A DNA stretch of 64,000 bases from UBA9926 sp038131595 (GCA_038131595.1 JAYPPR010000003.1:62001-126000); one strand, 5' to 3'; numbered from the stretch's first letter, positions 1 through 9,175 are shown. Translations and numbers: made by a program. The notes: generated by a model not told the origin, from the letters alone.

Positions 1-367
1 CAGCAACATCGGCCGCACCTGTGAAGTCTATGCCATCGATGAGTACCCCCACTGAAGGATTTTGCGGGCTCGCAAACTGGCTACGCTCACCGATGCCTCG
101 GATTTGGAAAAAGCGGGCTCGGTTGGTGCCGGCGGCAAAGTTGACGTTGGGCAGAAAGCCCAAGGCCTCTTCAAGGTGCTCGGCTTGTTTGGATTTGAGA
201 TCGTCTGCGCCGACCACTGTGACGCTGGTCGTCGAGCTCAATTCATCTTGCTCTCGGAGATCGCCAATCACCACGATTTCCGGCAGGGGTTCAGACCCTG
301 ACGCACCGGCAGCGAAAAGGGTGCTGACAAAAACAAGCAGAAAGATCGTGACGACGTTGATTTGCAT
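1..367 (-). CDS. TonB-dependent receptor, N-terminal part (runs off window)
   Basis: Reading leftward from an ATG at 367, the frame stays open to the window edge (about 122 residues). It begins with a short hydrophobic signal peptide ending near the Ala-Gly-Ala stretch at residues 20-23. A TonB-box-like segment follows (PEIVVIGDLRE), then a plug domain with recognisable elements: a Thr-Ser-Val-Thr-Val-Val strand, AEHLEEALGFLPNVNFAAG, and the RGIGERSQF / PSVGVLIDG motifs. This is the outer-membrane receptor family that imports scarce ligands using TonB/ExbBD energy. The TPP riboswitch just upstream indicates thiamine or a thiamine precursor as ligand (inference from context). The C-terminal beta-barrel lies outside the window. 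Confidence 0.88.
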   Translation of the reverse strand, partial: MQINVVTIFLLVFVSTLFAAGASGSEPLPEIVVIGDLREQDELSSTTSVTVVGADDLKSKQAEHLEEALGFLPNVNFAAGTNRARFFQIRGIGERSQFASPQNPSVGVLIDGIDFTGAADVA

Positions 368-373
368 GGTTAG

Positions 374-408
374 GTTCCCGAGTTAGCTAGAGCGTTTGAT
401 CCGGGAAC
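374..408 (-). promoter_or_regulatory. Hairpin between riboswitch and receptor start, possible expression platform
   Basis: GTTCCCG (374-380) and CGGGAAC (402-408) form a perfect 7-bp inverted repeat with a 21-nt loop, ending seven bases before the receptor ATG. There is no U-run, so it does not look like an intrinsic terminator. A translation-control platform that masks or exposes the start region is the simplest reading. Only the pairing is directly visible; the role is inferred. Confidence 0.4.
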
Positions 409-423
409 TGGCAGAAGAGACCT

Positions 424-504
424 TTTCCTACGCCGGCATGATCCGGATCAGGTTCTGGGGTTCGCAGCAATGCGTCTCAGGTCTTAGGACCACCCCCAAG
501 GTGG
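424..504 (-). promoter_or_regulatory. TPP (thiamine pyrophosphate) riboswitch
   Basis: Read on the minus strand, this stretch carries the THI-box hallmarks in order: a G-rich 5' arm, the CTGAGA core, an ACCC element, the ACCTGATCCGGATCATGCC core and a closing GCGTAGG. It lies about 57 nt ahead of the TonB-dependent receptor start, so it is a cis-acting leader. By the known behaviour of the class, thiamine pyrophosphate binding should switch the receptor off. The match to the conserved core is close to perfect. Confidence 0.93.
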
Positions 505-716
505 AAGCGAGTATACACGAATTCAGATTGGGTCATCGCTGGGGGGATGACCGATAAGGCGGGTTGTCGTCAGCACGTGATCGAATTCAATGATTAAAGA
601 TGATTGTTGTGTCGAGATCTGGCGTAGCCGCTAATCAAATCGCCCTAAGCTAACAAACCGAACACTAGCCACGAGTTGAAAGGTCCATCCCGAGCCCAAG
701 GCCGCGAGTCGATTGA

Positions 717-1904
717 TCAGCTCGCGAGATCGAGATACTTGAGGCCTGTGGCGCAGTTGAACAAAACGGTTGAAGCGCCTGGCTCCATGAGACCCTCAGT
801 CAAGGATCGTTTCAGCGCTGCAGCGGTTGCCGCGCCTTCGGGGCACATTAGGAAGCCGGTTTTGGTGGCTATGTCATGCTGTGCTGCACGGATTGCATCA
901 TCCGACACAGAGAGCGCATATCCGCCGCTTTCACGCACCGCGTCGAGTACCAAAAAGTCGCCGAGTGCTTTTGGGACCCGGATGCCAGCGGCTACCGTTT
1001 CGGCGTTCTCCCATACATCGGCCCGTCTGTCTCCCCGCTCAAATGCTCGAACGAGCGGTGCGCAGCCTTCAGCTTGCACACAAATCATTTTGGGCAGATC
1101 TCCGCTGAGCCAACCCATTGCCTTTAATTCCTTAAACGCTTTCCACATCCCGATGAGTCCGGTGCCACCCCCTGTGGGGTAAAAAATGTAGTCGGGTAGC
1201 TGCCAGTCGAACTGTTCAGCCAATTCAAGGCCCATCGTTTTCTTTCCCTCTATTCGATAGGGCTCTCGGAGTGTCGAGGTATTGAACCAACCCTCTGCGT
1301 CGCATCTTGCTTGAACTTCTGCGCCGCACTCGTGAATCAATCCGTCGTGCAAGTGAACTTCTGCGCCGTATCGACGCATTTCTTCAACGTTGATGGGCGG
1401 GGTATCTCTCGGGCAGTAGCACAAAATCTCTAGCCCGGCCTGGGCGCCATAGGCGGCTAGGGCCGCCCCCGCATTGCCATTGGTTGGAATGGCCATCTTT
1501 TGAATACCAAGTTGCTTGGCCATGTTGACTGCGAGGCTCACCCCCCTGGCCTTGAAGGACCCGGTCGGTAGAAGGCCCTCGTCTTTGATCCAAACTTTGC
1601 AGGGAGGCCCTTCCGATGAGGTTATCGCATCAATAGGCAGCGGAATCAGCGGCGTGCAGACTTCCCCGAGCGAAACAATTTGTTCTAACGGCCCAAGCGG
1701 CAATAGCTTGGAATAGCGCCAAAAACCCGGTAATCCAGAGGATAGCGTTCCCGGTTCAAGCGCGTCTCTCAGCGCATTGAGATTGTATCGAACGAGTAAA
1801 GGATATCCTGCGTTAGATACGTTGTAAGCCTGGTTGGCAGGATACTGCTCGCCGGTCTCGCTACATTCCAGATGGGAAACAAACGCACTAAACGCTTCAG
1901 ACAT
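717..1904 (-). CDS. Threonine synthase-like PLP enzyme
   Basis: A 395-residue fold-type II PLP enzyme. The Schiff-base lysine is in PTGSFKARG (Lys about 118). TNGNAGAALAAYG (141-153) contacts substrate, and GGGTG (245-249) is the phosphate-binding loop. The N-terminal HLECSETGEQYPA segment is typical of the threonine synthase branch, which converts O-phosphohomoserine to threonine. A related threonine/serine dehydratase-like function cannot be excluded. The ATG at 1904 is preceded by AAGGA at good spacing. It is followed on the same strand (with a separate transcript likely) by no obvious threonine-pathway partner, so it stands alone. Confidence 0.8.
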   Translation of the reverse strand: MSEAFSAFVSHLECSETGEQYPANQAYNVSNAGYPLLVRYNLNALRDALEPGTLSSGLPGFWRYSKLLPLGPLEQIVSLGEVCTPLIPLPIDAITSSEGPPCKVWIKDEGLLPTGSFKARGVSLAVNMAKQLGIQKMAIPTNGNAGAALAAYGAQAGLEILCYCPRDTPPINVEEMRRYGAEVHLHDGLIHECGAEVQARCDAEGWFNTSTLREPYRIEGKKTMGLELAEQFDWQLPDYIFYPTGGGTGLIGMWKAFKELKAMGWLSGDLPKMICVQAEGCAPLVRAFERGDRRADVWENAETVAAGIRVPKALGDFLVLDAVRESGGYALSVSDDAIRAAQHDIATKTGFLMCPEGAATAAALKRSLTEGLMEPGASTVLFNCATGLKYLDLAS

Positions 1905-1978
1905 ACTGGTAATCCTTCATCTGTAAGGGTGGTTGGCAGCGCGCGCAGGCTGCGTTGGGCGAATTGTCTCAAGTGCCA

Positions 1979-3397
1979 TTATGACAACGACGGCGACCGG
2001 TAATAGTAAGGGCTCATTTCCTCGAGCGCTTTCGCAAATTGGAGCAGCCGCAAATCTTGTCCCCAGGGCGCTACGATTTGCAAACCAACGGGTAGCCCAT
2101 CAACGCTAAACGTAAAGGGTAATGACAGCGCCGGTGTGCCCATGAGAGAAACCACGTAACAGGATTTCATCCAGCTAATATAGTGCTCCATCGTTACGTC
2201 ATTAATCGCTGTGACCCACTCTGTTTCAATATCGAAAGGGAGCACTTGAGCGACCGGCAGGACCAAGAAATCAAAATGCTCGAAAAAACTAGCGCAGCGT
2301 ACCCCTAGCGCTGATCGCAATGACAATGCTTCTCTGATGTCTTCAGCGCTCAACTGTTCCGCTTGAGCGGCATTCCATTTCACCGTGTCTTTGTACTGGT
2401 CAGGATAGGCGGCTATCCCCTCTTTGTGTCTAGCATGAAAGCTAATAGATCGAAGCGCTTCAAAGGCTTTGTCGGCACCTTCAAAGTTAATGCATGTGGA
2501 TGTGACCTGGCAGCCTGCTTCAAGCAGCATGGCTTCTGCTGATTTGGTGGCGCTAATGACCTCGGGTTGGAACGGGAATTGACCGTCAAAGTCCGGGCTA
2601 AAGGCGACGCGGATCTGCTTTGTATCAAGCGATGTTAGAGGAAAAAATTGGTCGCCTGGCTCGTTAATGCTAATGGGTGAGCGCGCATCAGGGCCTGCGA
2701 TAGCCGAAAGTAATAGCGCGCAGTCATCGACCGTTCTTGCCATGGGTCCAACGACGGAAAGATCATTCCATGGCGAGTCTGTCGGTAGACTTGACACCCT
2801 GCCTGGTGAAGGGCGCAGCCCAACGACGTGACAAAAACTTGCTGGATTGCGCAGAGACCCCCCAAGATCGCTTCCGTCACAGAGCGGTAGCATTCTTGCG
2901 GCTAGCGCCGCCGCAGCGCCCCCCGAGCTCCCGCCACTGGTTTTGGTTGGGTCAAAAGGGTTTCGTGTCGCGCCAAACAAGGTATTGAAAGTTTGTGACC
3001 CAGCACCCCACTCAGGAGTATTCGTTTTCCCTAGTGTGATGACATCAGCATTTCGAAGCCGGCGTACTAACGCTGAGTCTTCGCTAGGAATAAAGTCTTT
3101 AAATCTTGGCGAACCAAAGGTGGTACGCATACCTTTGGTTAGCGTCAGGTCTTTATGAGCCATGGGTAACCCTGCGAGCGGCCCGAGGGGTTCGCGGTCG
3201 GTTCTTTTTCGATCGATAACAAACGCTTGTTCCAGCGCTGCTTCCGCATCCAGCGTAATCACGGCGTTGATATCAGGATTTGCTTGCTCAATCTGCCTAA
3301 GGTGCGCCTCTAGGAGTTCGGTCGCAGTTGTTTGGCCGCGATCGAAGCGTGCTTTCTGTTGGCACGCTGTGAGCTGGCAGAGTTCTGTGCTGGTCAT
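1979..3397 (-). CDS. Amidase (amidase-signature family)
   Basis: Amidase-signature hydrolase, 472 residues from the preferred ATG. The catalytic Ser-cisSer-Lys triad is visible: Lys in AHKDLT (about residue 82), the KTSGGSSGGAAAA loop (about 152-164) with the cis-Ser, and the nucleophile in GSDLGGSLRNPA (about 181). The family includes GatA and many catabolic amidases. No GatB/GatC neighbours are present, so a stand-alone amide hydrolase is likely. The frame could start at a GTG at 3484, but that would leave almost no room for the divergent CoA-transferase promoter, so ATG 3397 is chosen. Neither start has a strong ribosome-binding site. Confidence 0.82.
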   Translation of the reverse strand: MTSTELCQLTACQQKARFDRGQTTATELLEAHLRQIEQANPDINAVITLDAEAALEQAFVIDRKRTDREPLGPLAGLPMAHKDLTLTKGMRTTFGSPRFKDFIPSEDSALVRRLRNADVITLGKTNTPEWGAGSQTFNTLFGATRNPFDPTKTSGGSSGGAAAALAARMLPLCDGSDLGGSLRNPASFCHVVGLRPSPGRVSSLPTDSPWNDLSVVGPMARTVDDCALLLSAIAGPDARSPISINEPGDQFFPLTSLDTKQIRVAFSPDFDGQFPFQPEVISATKSAEAMLLEAGCQVTSTCINFEGADKAFEALRSISFHARHKEGIAAYPDQYKDTVKWNAAQAEQLSAEDIREALSLRSALGVRCASFFEHFDFLVLPVAQVLPFDIETEWVTAINDVTMEHYISWMKSCYVVSLMGTPALSLPFTFSVDGLPVGLQIVAPWGQDLRLLQFAKALEEMSPYYYRSPSLS

Positions 3398-3513
3398 AGT
3401 CAATGGTTGGCACGAAGGTCCCCAACTATACCTTGGGAATGCGACGTTGAGGATGGGGTTGCAGTAAGGGGTGCGTGGGTGCACTGTGGCGAGCAGTAAA
3501 ATAGGTGATCAAT

Positions 3514-4746
3514 ATGTCGTTTCACGAATTAAATGGACCGCTCGACGGTGTTCGGGTCCTCGATTTATCAGCCGTTGTTTCGGGTCCACTGACGGCCCGG
3601 TTGCTTGGTGACTTTGGCGCGGATGTGATCAAGGTTGAACGTCTCGAGGGCGATATTCAAAGGAATGTGGGGTCCAAGCGGCAGGGTTTCTCGGGCTCGT
3701 TTCACATGCTGAATCGAGGCAAACGCAGTCTCGCGATCGATTTATCGAAGCCAGAGTCGAAGCAAGTCGTGCAACGCATCGCTGCCGACGTGGATGTGGT
3801 GATCCAAAATTTCCGACCAGGCGTGGTCCAGCGCCTTGGTATCGATTATGAATCGCTGTCCGCAGTGAACCCGCGGTTGCTCTATTTATCGATTAGTGGA
3901 TTTGGTCAGGTCGGGCCCAGGGCGCGAGATCGAGCCTACGACCCGATCATTCAAGCATTCTCGGGGATGGCCAATGTGCAGGGATTAAAACGAGGTCAGG
4001 GCCCTGAGCAAGTCAATCAATTGATCTTAGATAAGCTAACGGCCTATACCGGTGTCCAAGCGCTATGCGCTGCGCTATACCACCGCGAGCGCAGCGGGGA
4101 GGGGCAGCACATTGAGTTATCCATGCTGGATACAGCGATTGCTTTCCTCTGGCCTGACGCTGGTGCAGACGATATTTTGCTCGGCGATGACATCGAACAT
4201 GCGCCCGCGATCGGTGCCGCCGGGATGTTGGTACCACTCGCGGATGGTTGGGCCGCCCTGATGACATTGTCAGATCATGAATTTCAAGGATTGTGTACCG
4301 CGCTCGGGCTTCGTTCTTTAAGCCAGGACGAGCGGTTTAATACGCTGAAGGCACGGCAACTCAATCGAGAGACCTATCTCGAGGCGCTGGGAGCATCGAT
4401 CGCCTCAGCCACCGAGGGGTTGTCGGTTTCCCAATTCATTCAGACTTTGACTGAGCATGAGGTACCGGTGAGCGCAGTTCACGTACTGGGCGAACTCCAT
4501 GGCGATGAACAAGTGAATGCTCAAGACATGTTTTATGAAAGGCACCATCCGGTTGCTGGCAAGCTGCGGGAGGTTCGGTCAGCCGCCCAATTTTCTAAAA
4601 CGCAGCCCGCGCCCCCTCGCTTTGCACCAACGATTGGCGAGCATACAGAGCGGATCCTTGCCGAATTCGGAATGGTTGAAGTGATCGATGACTTGGCGAA
4701 GTCAGGTGCCATCAGTGTGCCGTTGCCAGCAATGGACGAGTCGTGA
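3514..4746 (+). CDS. CoA-transferase family III (CaiB/BaiF)
   Basis: Transfers CoA between acyl-CoA and a free acid in the cytoplasm. The N-terminus PLDGVRVLDLSAVVSGP and the following LGDFGADVIKVE are the family signature. NFRPGV, LSISGFGQ and the catalytic-Asp region LILDKLTAYTG (Asp about 173) follow, then REVRSAAQF and PAPPRFAPTIGEHT near the end. Length (410) is normal. A GTG nine bases upstream is possible, but AGGTGA at 3503-3508 is spaced correctly for ATG 3514. Divergent from the amidase; the acid substrate cannot be told from sequence. Confidence 0.87.
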   Translation: MSFHELNGPLDGVRVLDLSAVVSGPLTARLLGDFGADVIKVERLEGDIQRNVGSKRQGFSGSFHMLNRGKRSLAIDLSKPESKQVVQRIAADVDVVIQNFRPGVVQRLGIDYESLSAVNPRLLYLSISGFGQVGPRARDRAYDPIIQAFSGMANVQGLKRGQGPEQVNQLILDKLTAYTGVQALCAALYHRERSGEGQHIELSMLDTAIAFLWPDAGADDILLGDDIEHAPAIGAAGMLVPLADGWAALMTLSDHEFQGLCTALGLRSLSQDERFNTLKARQLNRETYLEALGASIASATEGLSVSQFIQTLTEHEVPVSAVHVLGELHGDEQVNAQDMFYERHHPVAGKLREVRSAAQFSKTQPAPPRFAPTIGEHTERILAEFGMVEVIDDLAKSGAISVPLPAMDES

Positions 4747-4897
4747 GCTGAGAACCGCCTGCCGCGCTCGGCAGCGCGCACCCAAGGCGTGAATTATCGT
4801 CCTCTTCCGATTTGTCTCGCTGATTGTGCGGTCGCTCGTTTAACCGTGCAGGGCTCAAACAGCGCTGAGCTACAAAAAAGGCAACAGCGCTCGGCAG

Positions 4898-5899
4898 TTA
4901 AAGTTCGGCGATGAGCGCTTCAGTAAATGCGATCGTGCCGCCGCTGCCGCCAAGATCAGGCGTTTTGACGGTTCCTGACTGAAGGGTGGAAATAATGGCC
5001 TGGCGAATTCGGGCACTCTCATTGTTTAGGCCTAAGTGGTCAAGCATCATGGCTGCCGCCAGAAGCAATGCGGTGGGGTTGGCTTTGTCCTGACCTGCGA
5101 TGTCCGGAGCACTGCCATGGACGGCTTCGAAGATGGCGTGCTCGGACCCAAGATTTGCCCCTGGGGCGAGTCCCAAGCCGCCAATCAGTCCTGAGCACAG
5201 ATCACTGAGAATATCGCCGAATAAGTTCGTGGTTACTAGCACATCGAATCGCTCAGGATTCATCACTAATTGCATGGCGCAGTTGTCGACGATCATTTCC
5301 TCGAACTCAATGGTTGCGTAGTCCTTGGCAACCGCTCGACCAACGGATAGGAAGAGACCCGATGTGCTCTTCATGATGTTCGCTTTATGAACGAGGGTGA
5401 CCTTTTTTCGACCCAATTTCCGAGCAGTGTCGAAAGCATGTCTGATAACGCGTTCAGAGCCAGAACGGGTAATGACGCTTTTCAATTCCGCAGTTTCACC
5501 ATCTTCAGACACCGAGTGACCAATCCCTGAATACAATCCCTCAAGGTTCTCGCGAACAACGATGATGTCGATGCCGCCGAATCTTGCCTTTGTTCCTGGC
5601 AGTGACAAGACAGGCCTCACATTCGCGAAGAGATTGAAGTGTTGTCTTAGCGAAACGTTAACTGAACTGAAGCCTCGGCCGATGGGGGTGGTGATCGGTC
5701 CTTTTAGCGTGGCGTCAGAACGCTCGATCTGAGCAAGCGTTTCTTCGGGAATAAGGTCTAGTCCTTCCGCAAGCGCAGCCCCACCTGCGATGGCCTCGTT
5801 GATTTCAAGCGGGATGTTCATTGCGGAAAAGACGGCTCGAACTGAGGATACGATCTCAGGGCCTATGCCATCTCCTGGGATCAACGTGATAGAGGGCAT
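4898..5899 (-). CDS. Isocitrate/isopropylmalate dehydrogenase family enzyme (NAD-IDH-like)
   Basis: A 333-residue beta-decarboxylating dehydrogenase. LIPGDGIGPEI opens the protein. The metal/substrate stretch VRENLEGLYSGIGH, TLVHKANIMKSTSG and NLFGDILSDLCSGLIGGLG follow, and VHGSAPDIAGQDKANPTA marks the nucleotide site. Length and the NLEGLYSG motif fit the short NAD-dependent isocitrate dehydrogenases of bacteria and mitochondria better than LeuB, because no leu genes adjoin. Homo-isocitrate or tartrate dehydrogenase remain alternatives. The ATG is preceded by AGGAGA. Confidence 0.8.
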   Translation of the reverse strand: MPSITLIPGDGIGPEIVSSVRAVFSAMNIPLEINEAIAGGAALAEGLDLIPEETLAQIERSDATLKGPITTPIGRGFSSVNVSLRQHFNLFANVRPVLSLPGTKARFGGIDIIVVRENLEGLYSGIGHSVSEDGETAELKSVITRSGSERVIRHAFDTARKLGRKKVTLVHKANIMKSTSGLFLSVGRAVAKDYATIEFEEMIVDNCAMQLVMNPERFDVLVTTNLFGDILSDLCSGLIGGLGLAPGANLGSEHAIFEAVHGSAPDIAGQDKANPTALLLAAAMMLDHLGLNNESARIRQAIISTLQSGTVKTPDLGGSGGTIAFTEALIAEL

Positions 5900-5978
5900 G
5901 ACGGTCTCCTAGGAAAGGGCGGAGTCTACGGTGGGCTTGATCCGCTGGCAATGCATTTCGCGATCAAGTGTGTTCTGG

Positions 5979-7340
5979 TTACGCTGTAACGGGCTCTAGG
6001 CTTTTCGCGTTTTGAGTGACCGCCCATCGTCCCGCATGGCCCCAGTGTCTTCGAACCCGAAAGGGTTCAACCAAACTAAAAAGATCACCGTTTCCTCCGG
6101 TGAGTGTTCGATGAATACCTGCTGCCTTCGCGACGTCCGCATTGGCTGCAAGGTGACGCGCTTCGCCATGAAGCGGAACGACTAATTTCGGCTGGACCGT
6201 CGCGTAAAGGTCAGCGAGCTCTGTTTGATTAGGATGACCAGAGGCGTGCAGGTTCATGTCCGGAAATTGCTCCGCTTGGTAAACCGTCGCGCCCTTTGCT
6301 GTGATTTGATTAACCAATCGCTCGATCGGTTCCTCGTTACCTGGAATGGTCTTCGAAGAAAAGATGAAGACATCGTCGGCATGGATTTCGAAGTCAGGAT
6401 GTCTATCTGAGGCCAGCTTTGAGAGCATTGCGCCGGGTTCACCCTGGCTTCCGGTGGCAACAAAGAGCGCATGGCGAGGAGGGAAATGGGCTAGCTCGTG
6501 ACTGCTGATCAAAGGAAAGTCAGACCCTAGGTAACCGCATTGCTTGGCGATACGTGTCATCCTCTCTAGCGCTCGCCCGGTGAGTGCGAGGTGACGCTCT
6601 GTTCGCTTTGCAACTCGCCCAATGGACTGAATCCGCGCGATATTGCTGGCAAAACAGCTCACAATGACCCGGCCCTCGCAGCGCCGAATCAGTCGCTCTA
6701 AACCCATTTGCACAAGCTGCTCGGATTTTGAGTGGCCTGGCGAAAGTGCATTGGTTGAATCGCATAGAACCACGTCGATAGGCGGCAGATTAGGCGTGCT
6801 GAATTGGTCTCGCTCAAATGGCGGTCCTACTACAGGATTATCATCGATCTTCCAATCTGCGGTGTGTAGCAAATTTCCAACTGCTGTTTCGATGAGCAGC
6901 GCTTGGGTTTCCGGAATCGAATGGGTGATCGGTAGGGGAGTGATAGTAAAGGGCCCTAGCGTCATTGCGCACTGGGACTTCAGGATGACCAGATCAGGGT
7001 CAATGGAAACGTAACGAAATTTTTCTCGAATCACGCCCGCGGTGAATGGCGTTGCGTAAAGGGTAGGTGAACCCAATCGCTCGTAGAGATAAGGCAGGGC
7101 GCCAATGTGATCCTCGTGGGCGTGGGTCAAGACAATACCAGTGAGCGAGTCACCTAAATCCATTGCGAATGTGGGATCAGGTAGCTCCACCCTAGTCGGA
7201 TTCAGATCGGCGTTGAATGTGATGCCGCAGTCAACCATCAGCCAGTGATGATTGTGCCCAAAGAGGTTTAAGTTCATCCCAATTTCACCGCAGCCGCCAA
7301 GGGGCAGGAACCAAAAATCACGATCAGTGGGCGAGTTCAC
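5979..7340 (-). CDS. RNase J-like beta-CASP ribonuclease / MBL-fold hydrolase
   Basis: Metallo-beta-lactamase fold with the RNase J opening FLPLGGCGEIGMNL, the zinc motif HAHEDH (73-78) and a second metal stretch around THSIPET. A beta-CASP domain follows (SCFASNIARIQSI, VATGSQGEPGAML), and the closing VVPLHGEARHL is shared with RNase J. It lacks the C-terminal domain (453 residues against about 550). The family processes and degrades RNA from the 5' end or internally. The start is a GTG with AGGGAA upstream, inside the end of nei, and only three bases separate the genes, so they are probably co-transcribed. RNase J-type enzymes are uncommon in gammaproteobacteria. Confidence 0.82.
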   Translation of the reverse strand: MNSPTDRDFWFLPLGGCGEIGMNLNLFGHNHHWLMVDCGITFNADLNPTRVELPDPTFAMDLGDSLTGIVLTHAHEDHIGALPYLYERLGSPTLYATPFTAGVIREKFRYVSIDPDLVILKSQCAMTLGPFTITPLPITHSIPETQALLIETAVGNLLHTADWKIDDNPVVGPPFERDQFSTPNLPPIDVVLCDSTNALSPGHSKSEQLVQMGLERLIRRCEGRVIVSCFASNIARIQSIGRVAKRTERHLALTGRALERMTRIAKQCGYLGSDFPLISSHELAHFPPRHALFVATGSQGEPGAMLSKLASDRHPDFEIHADDVFIFSSKTIPGNEEPIERLVNQITAKGATVYQAEQFPDMNLHASGHPNQTELADLYATVQPKLVVPLHGEARHLAANADVAKAAGIHRTLTGGNGDLFSLVEPFRVRRHWGHAGRWAVTQNAKSLEPVTA

Positions 7341-7343
7341 GGT

Positions 7344-8174
7344 CTAATTCCCTGATGGCGGTTGGCATGCAGGGCAGGCATATAATCGGCGTCCTGCAGC
7401 CGTCATGTGGTCGATGACTGATTCGCAGCTTCGGCAAAGCTCACCCTGGCGATCAAACACCCAGAAGCGAGCGGACTCAAACGCTATACCACCCTTCATA
7501 TCGCGCTTGGCGTCTTGCACCGTTCGAGTAATGCCCCCATGACGGCTGCTCCTGATTGATAGTTTGAGGGTCGACCGCGCAAGCTTTACTCGCTCACGGT
7601 TGGTTAAATCAACCAGCTTGCGCTCAGGGTGTAGTCTCGCATCAAACAAAATTTCTGAACGCAGGTAGTTGCCAATGCCGGCGATGAAGTGTTGATCTAA
7701 CAGGAGGGTGTGTAGCCTTTTTGCGCGAAATCGCGGCTGTTTCATGTGATCAATCAGAAATGTTTCAGAAAGATTCGGGTCAAGAACGTCAGGCCCTAAT
7801 TTGGATAAAAAAGGATGTTGATGGAGCCGATCGGTCTTCCACAGTTCGATGCTGCTCGCGCTGTAAAGACGTGCGGTTACCCCAAGGCTCCTTATTTCAA
7901 CGCGAAGCTGACGGTGAGTGAAGGGGTCGTTCTCAGATTGTCCGATGTACCAAAGGCCGTATAGCTGGTTGTGACTATAAAGGGTTAGCCCGTTAGAGAA
8001 GTCGATGAGCAATGCTTTGCCGTGGGACCTTACTCGAGAGATGGATTTTCCGCGCACCGTGCGGGCTTTCCTGGCGATGGGTGGATAGTGAAACTGAATG
8101 GTGTCGGGCGTTCTGCCGCCCAGCGCCTCGTTTAGCCTACCGGCAACCCGGTGAATTTCTGGTCCCTCTGGCAC
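7344..8174 (-). CDS. nei: Endonuclease VIII-like DNA glycosylase/AP lyase
   Basis: Starts PEGPEIHR, where Pro2 is the catalytic nucleophile and Glu3 the acid; PEGPE rather than PELPE favours Nei over Fpg. The helix-two-turn-helix region is FIAGIGNYLRSEILFDA, and the C-terminus is a C-x2-C ... C-x2-C zinc finger (CRSCESVIDH to YACPACQ). It removes oxidised pyrimidines from DNA and nicks the abasic site. Length 276 is normal. Start is a GTG with no strong ribosome-binding site. Immediately upstream of the RNase J-like gene on the same strand. Confidence 0.88.
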   Translation of the reverse strand: MPEGPEIHRVAGRLNEALGGRTPDTIQFHYPPIARKARTVRGKSISRVRSHGKALLIDFSNGLTLYSHNQLYGLWYIGQSENDPFTHRQLRVEIRSLGVTARLYSASSIELWKTDRLHQHPFLSKLGPDVLDPNLSETFLIDHMKQPRFRAKRLHTLLLDQHFIAGIGNYLRSEILFDARLHPERKLVDLTNRERVKLARSTLKLSIRSSRHGGITRTVQDAKRDMKGGIAFESARFWVFDRQGELCRSCESVIDHMTAAGRRLYACPACQPPSGN

Positions 8175-8263
8175 AGCGACAGCCCGATACTTGAATAGGG
8201 ATGCTTACGCAAAAAGGCGCCAGGTTGGCCAATGGTTTGGGGGCCTAGCCACGTGTTCTTTGC

Positions 8264-9175
8264 TCACATACCAAGAAGCTCAGCATCAGCCAAAAGTGGT
8301 TCTAGTAGGTTAATCGATGCCTGGTCGACCATCGCTCCATCCACTGCGACAGCGCCGTGGCCTTGCTTGAGAGCCTCCTCAAACGCTGTTTTCTGTTTAC
8401 GCGCTTGATCAACTTGTGTCTGTGATGGTGTGAAGTGTTCGGCAATGGTCTCTGCTTGTCCTGGGTGTATCGCCCACTTGCCGTTCATACCCATGAGGCG
8501 TGCGACACGGCAGTCCCGTTTCAAGCCATCCGCATCTTTGAAGGCGGCGAAGGGGCCGTCGATGGCCGCGATGTTGGCAGCTCGCGCAGCCATAATCAGT
8601 CGGTATCTGGGGTAATGCCACAGGTCTGCATCGTAGCCAGATTGATCGCCAATCACCGTGGTTTGTATGCCCTGAGCCGCTGCGAAGTCGCCCATTCCAA
8701 AAATTAACGCCTCCAGTCTTGGGCTTGCGAGTGCGATGGCATGAGCATTGATCATGCCATCGGCGTCCTCAATGAGTGCCTCGATGTTAGACGGTGCCAT
8801 CGGGTCATCGTCTACGCTGAGTTGATCAAGGAGAGTGGAAACAAAGTGAATCTGTGACGTAGATGCAGTTTTTGGCAAAACCAGTGATTCGACCGCTTGG
8901 CCTTGGTCGCTCCGTTTCTGGGTGATGGCTAGTACATCGTTCAGACAATGAGGCGTCTCTACACCATTAATGCGGACTGAGACCGAGGATGCTTTCCAGG
9001 GGAGGGCGAGCGCAGCGAGCGTAACGTCTCGGGCCCTCTGTTTTTGATCAGGGGCTACCGCGTCCTCCCAATCAATCACAATCTGGTCGATCTCAATTTG
9101 TCTTGCTTTTTCCAGCATGTCCTCGCGACTGCCGGGTACCGACAAACAACATCTTCGCAGACGGTGGTTACGCAT
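8264..9175 (-). CDS. CitE-like HpcH/HpaI family CoA-ester lyase
   Basis: TIM-barrel lyase of the citrate lyase beta-subunit family: RCCLSVPGSREDMLEKA at the start, then DWEDAVAPDQK, a central LIEDADGMINA in place of the usual ETAxG, GMGDFAAAQG, and GKWAIHPGQ near the end. Such enzymes cleave or form malyl-CoA, beta-methylmalyl-CoA or citramalyl-CoA. It is divergent from malate synthase G, so a role around glyoxylate or malyl-CoA is plausible (inference). ATG 9175 has GGGGA upstream; an upstream in-frame TTG at 9196 looks less likely. Confidence 0.8.
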   Translation of the reverse strand: MRNHRLRRCCLSVPGSREDMLEKARQIEIDQIVIDWEDAVAPDQKQRARDVTLAALALPWKASSVSVRINGVETPHCLNDVLAITQKRSDQGQAVESLVLPKTASTSQIHFVSTLLDQLSVDDDPMAPSNIEALIEDADGMINAHAIALASPRLEALIFGMGDFAAAQGIQTTVIGDQSGYDADLWHYPRYRLIMAARAANIAAIDGPFAAFKDADGLKRDCRVARLMGMNGKWAIHPGQAETIAEHFTPSQTQVDQARKQKTAFEEALKQGHGAVAVDGAMVDQASINLLEPLLADAELLGM

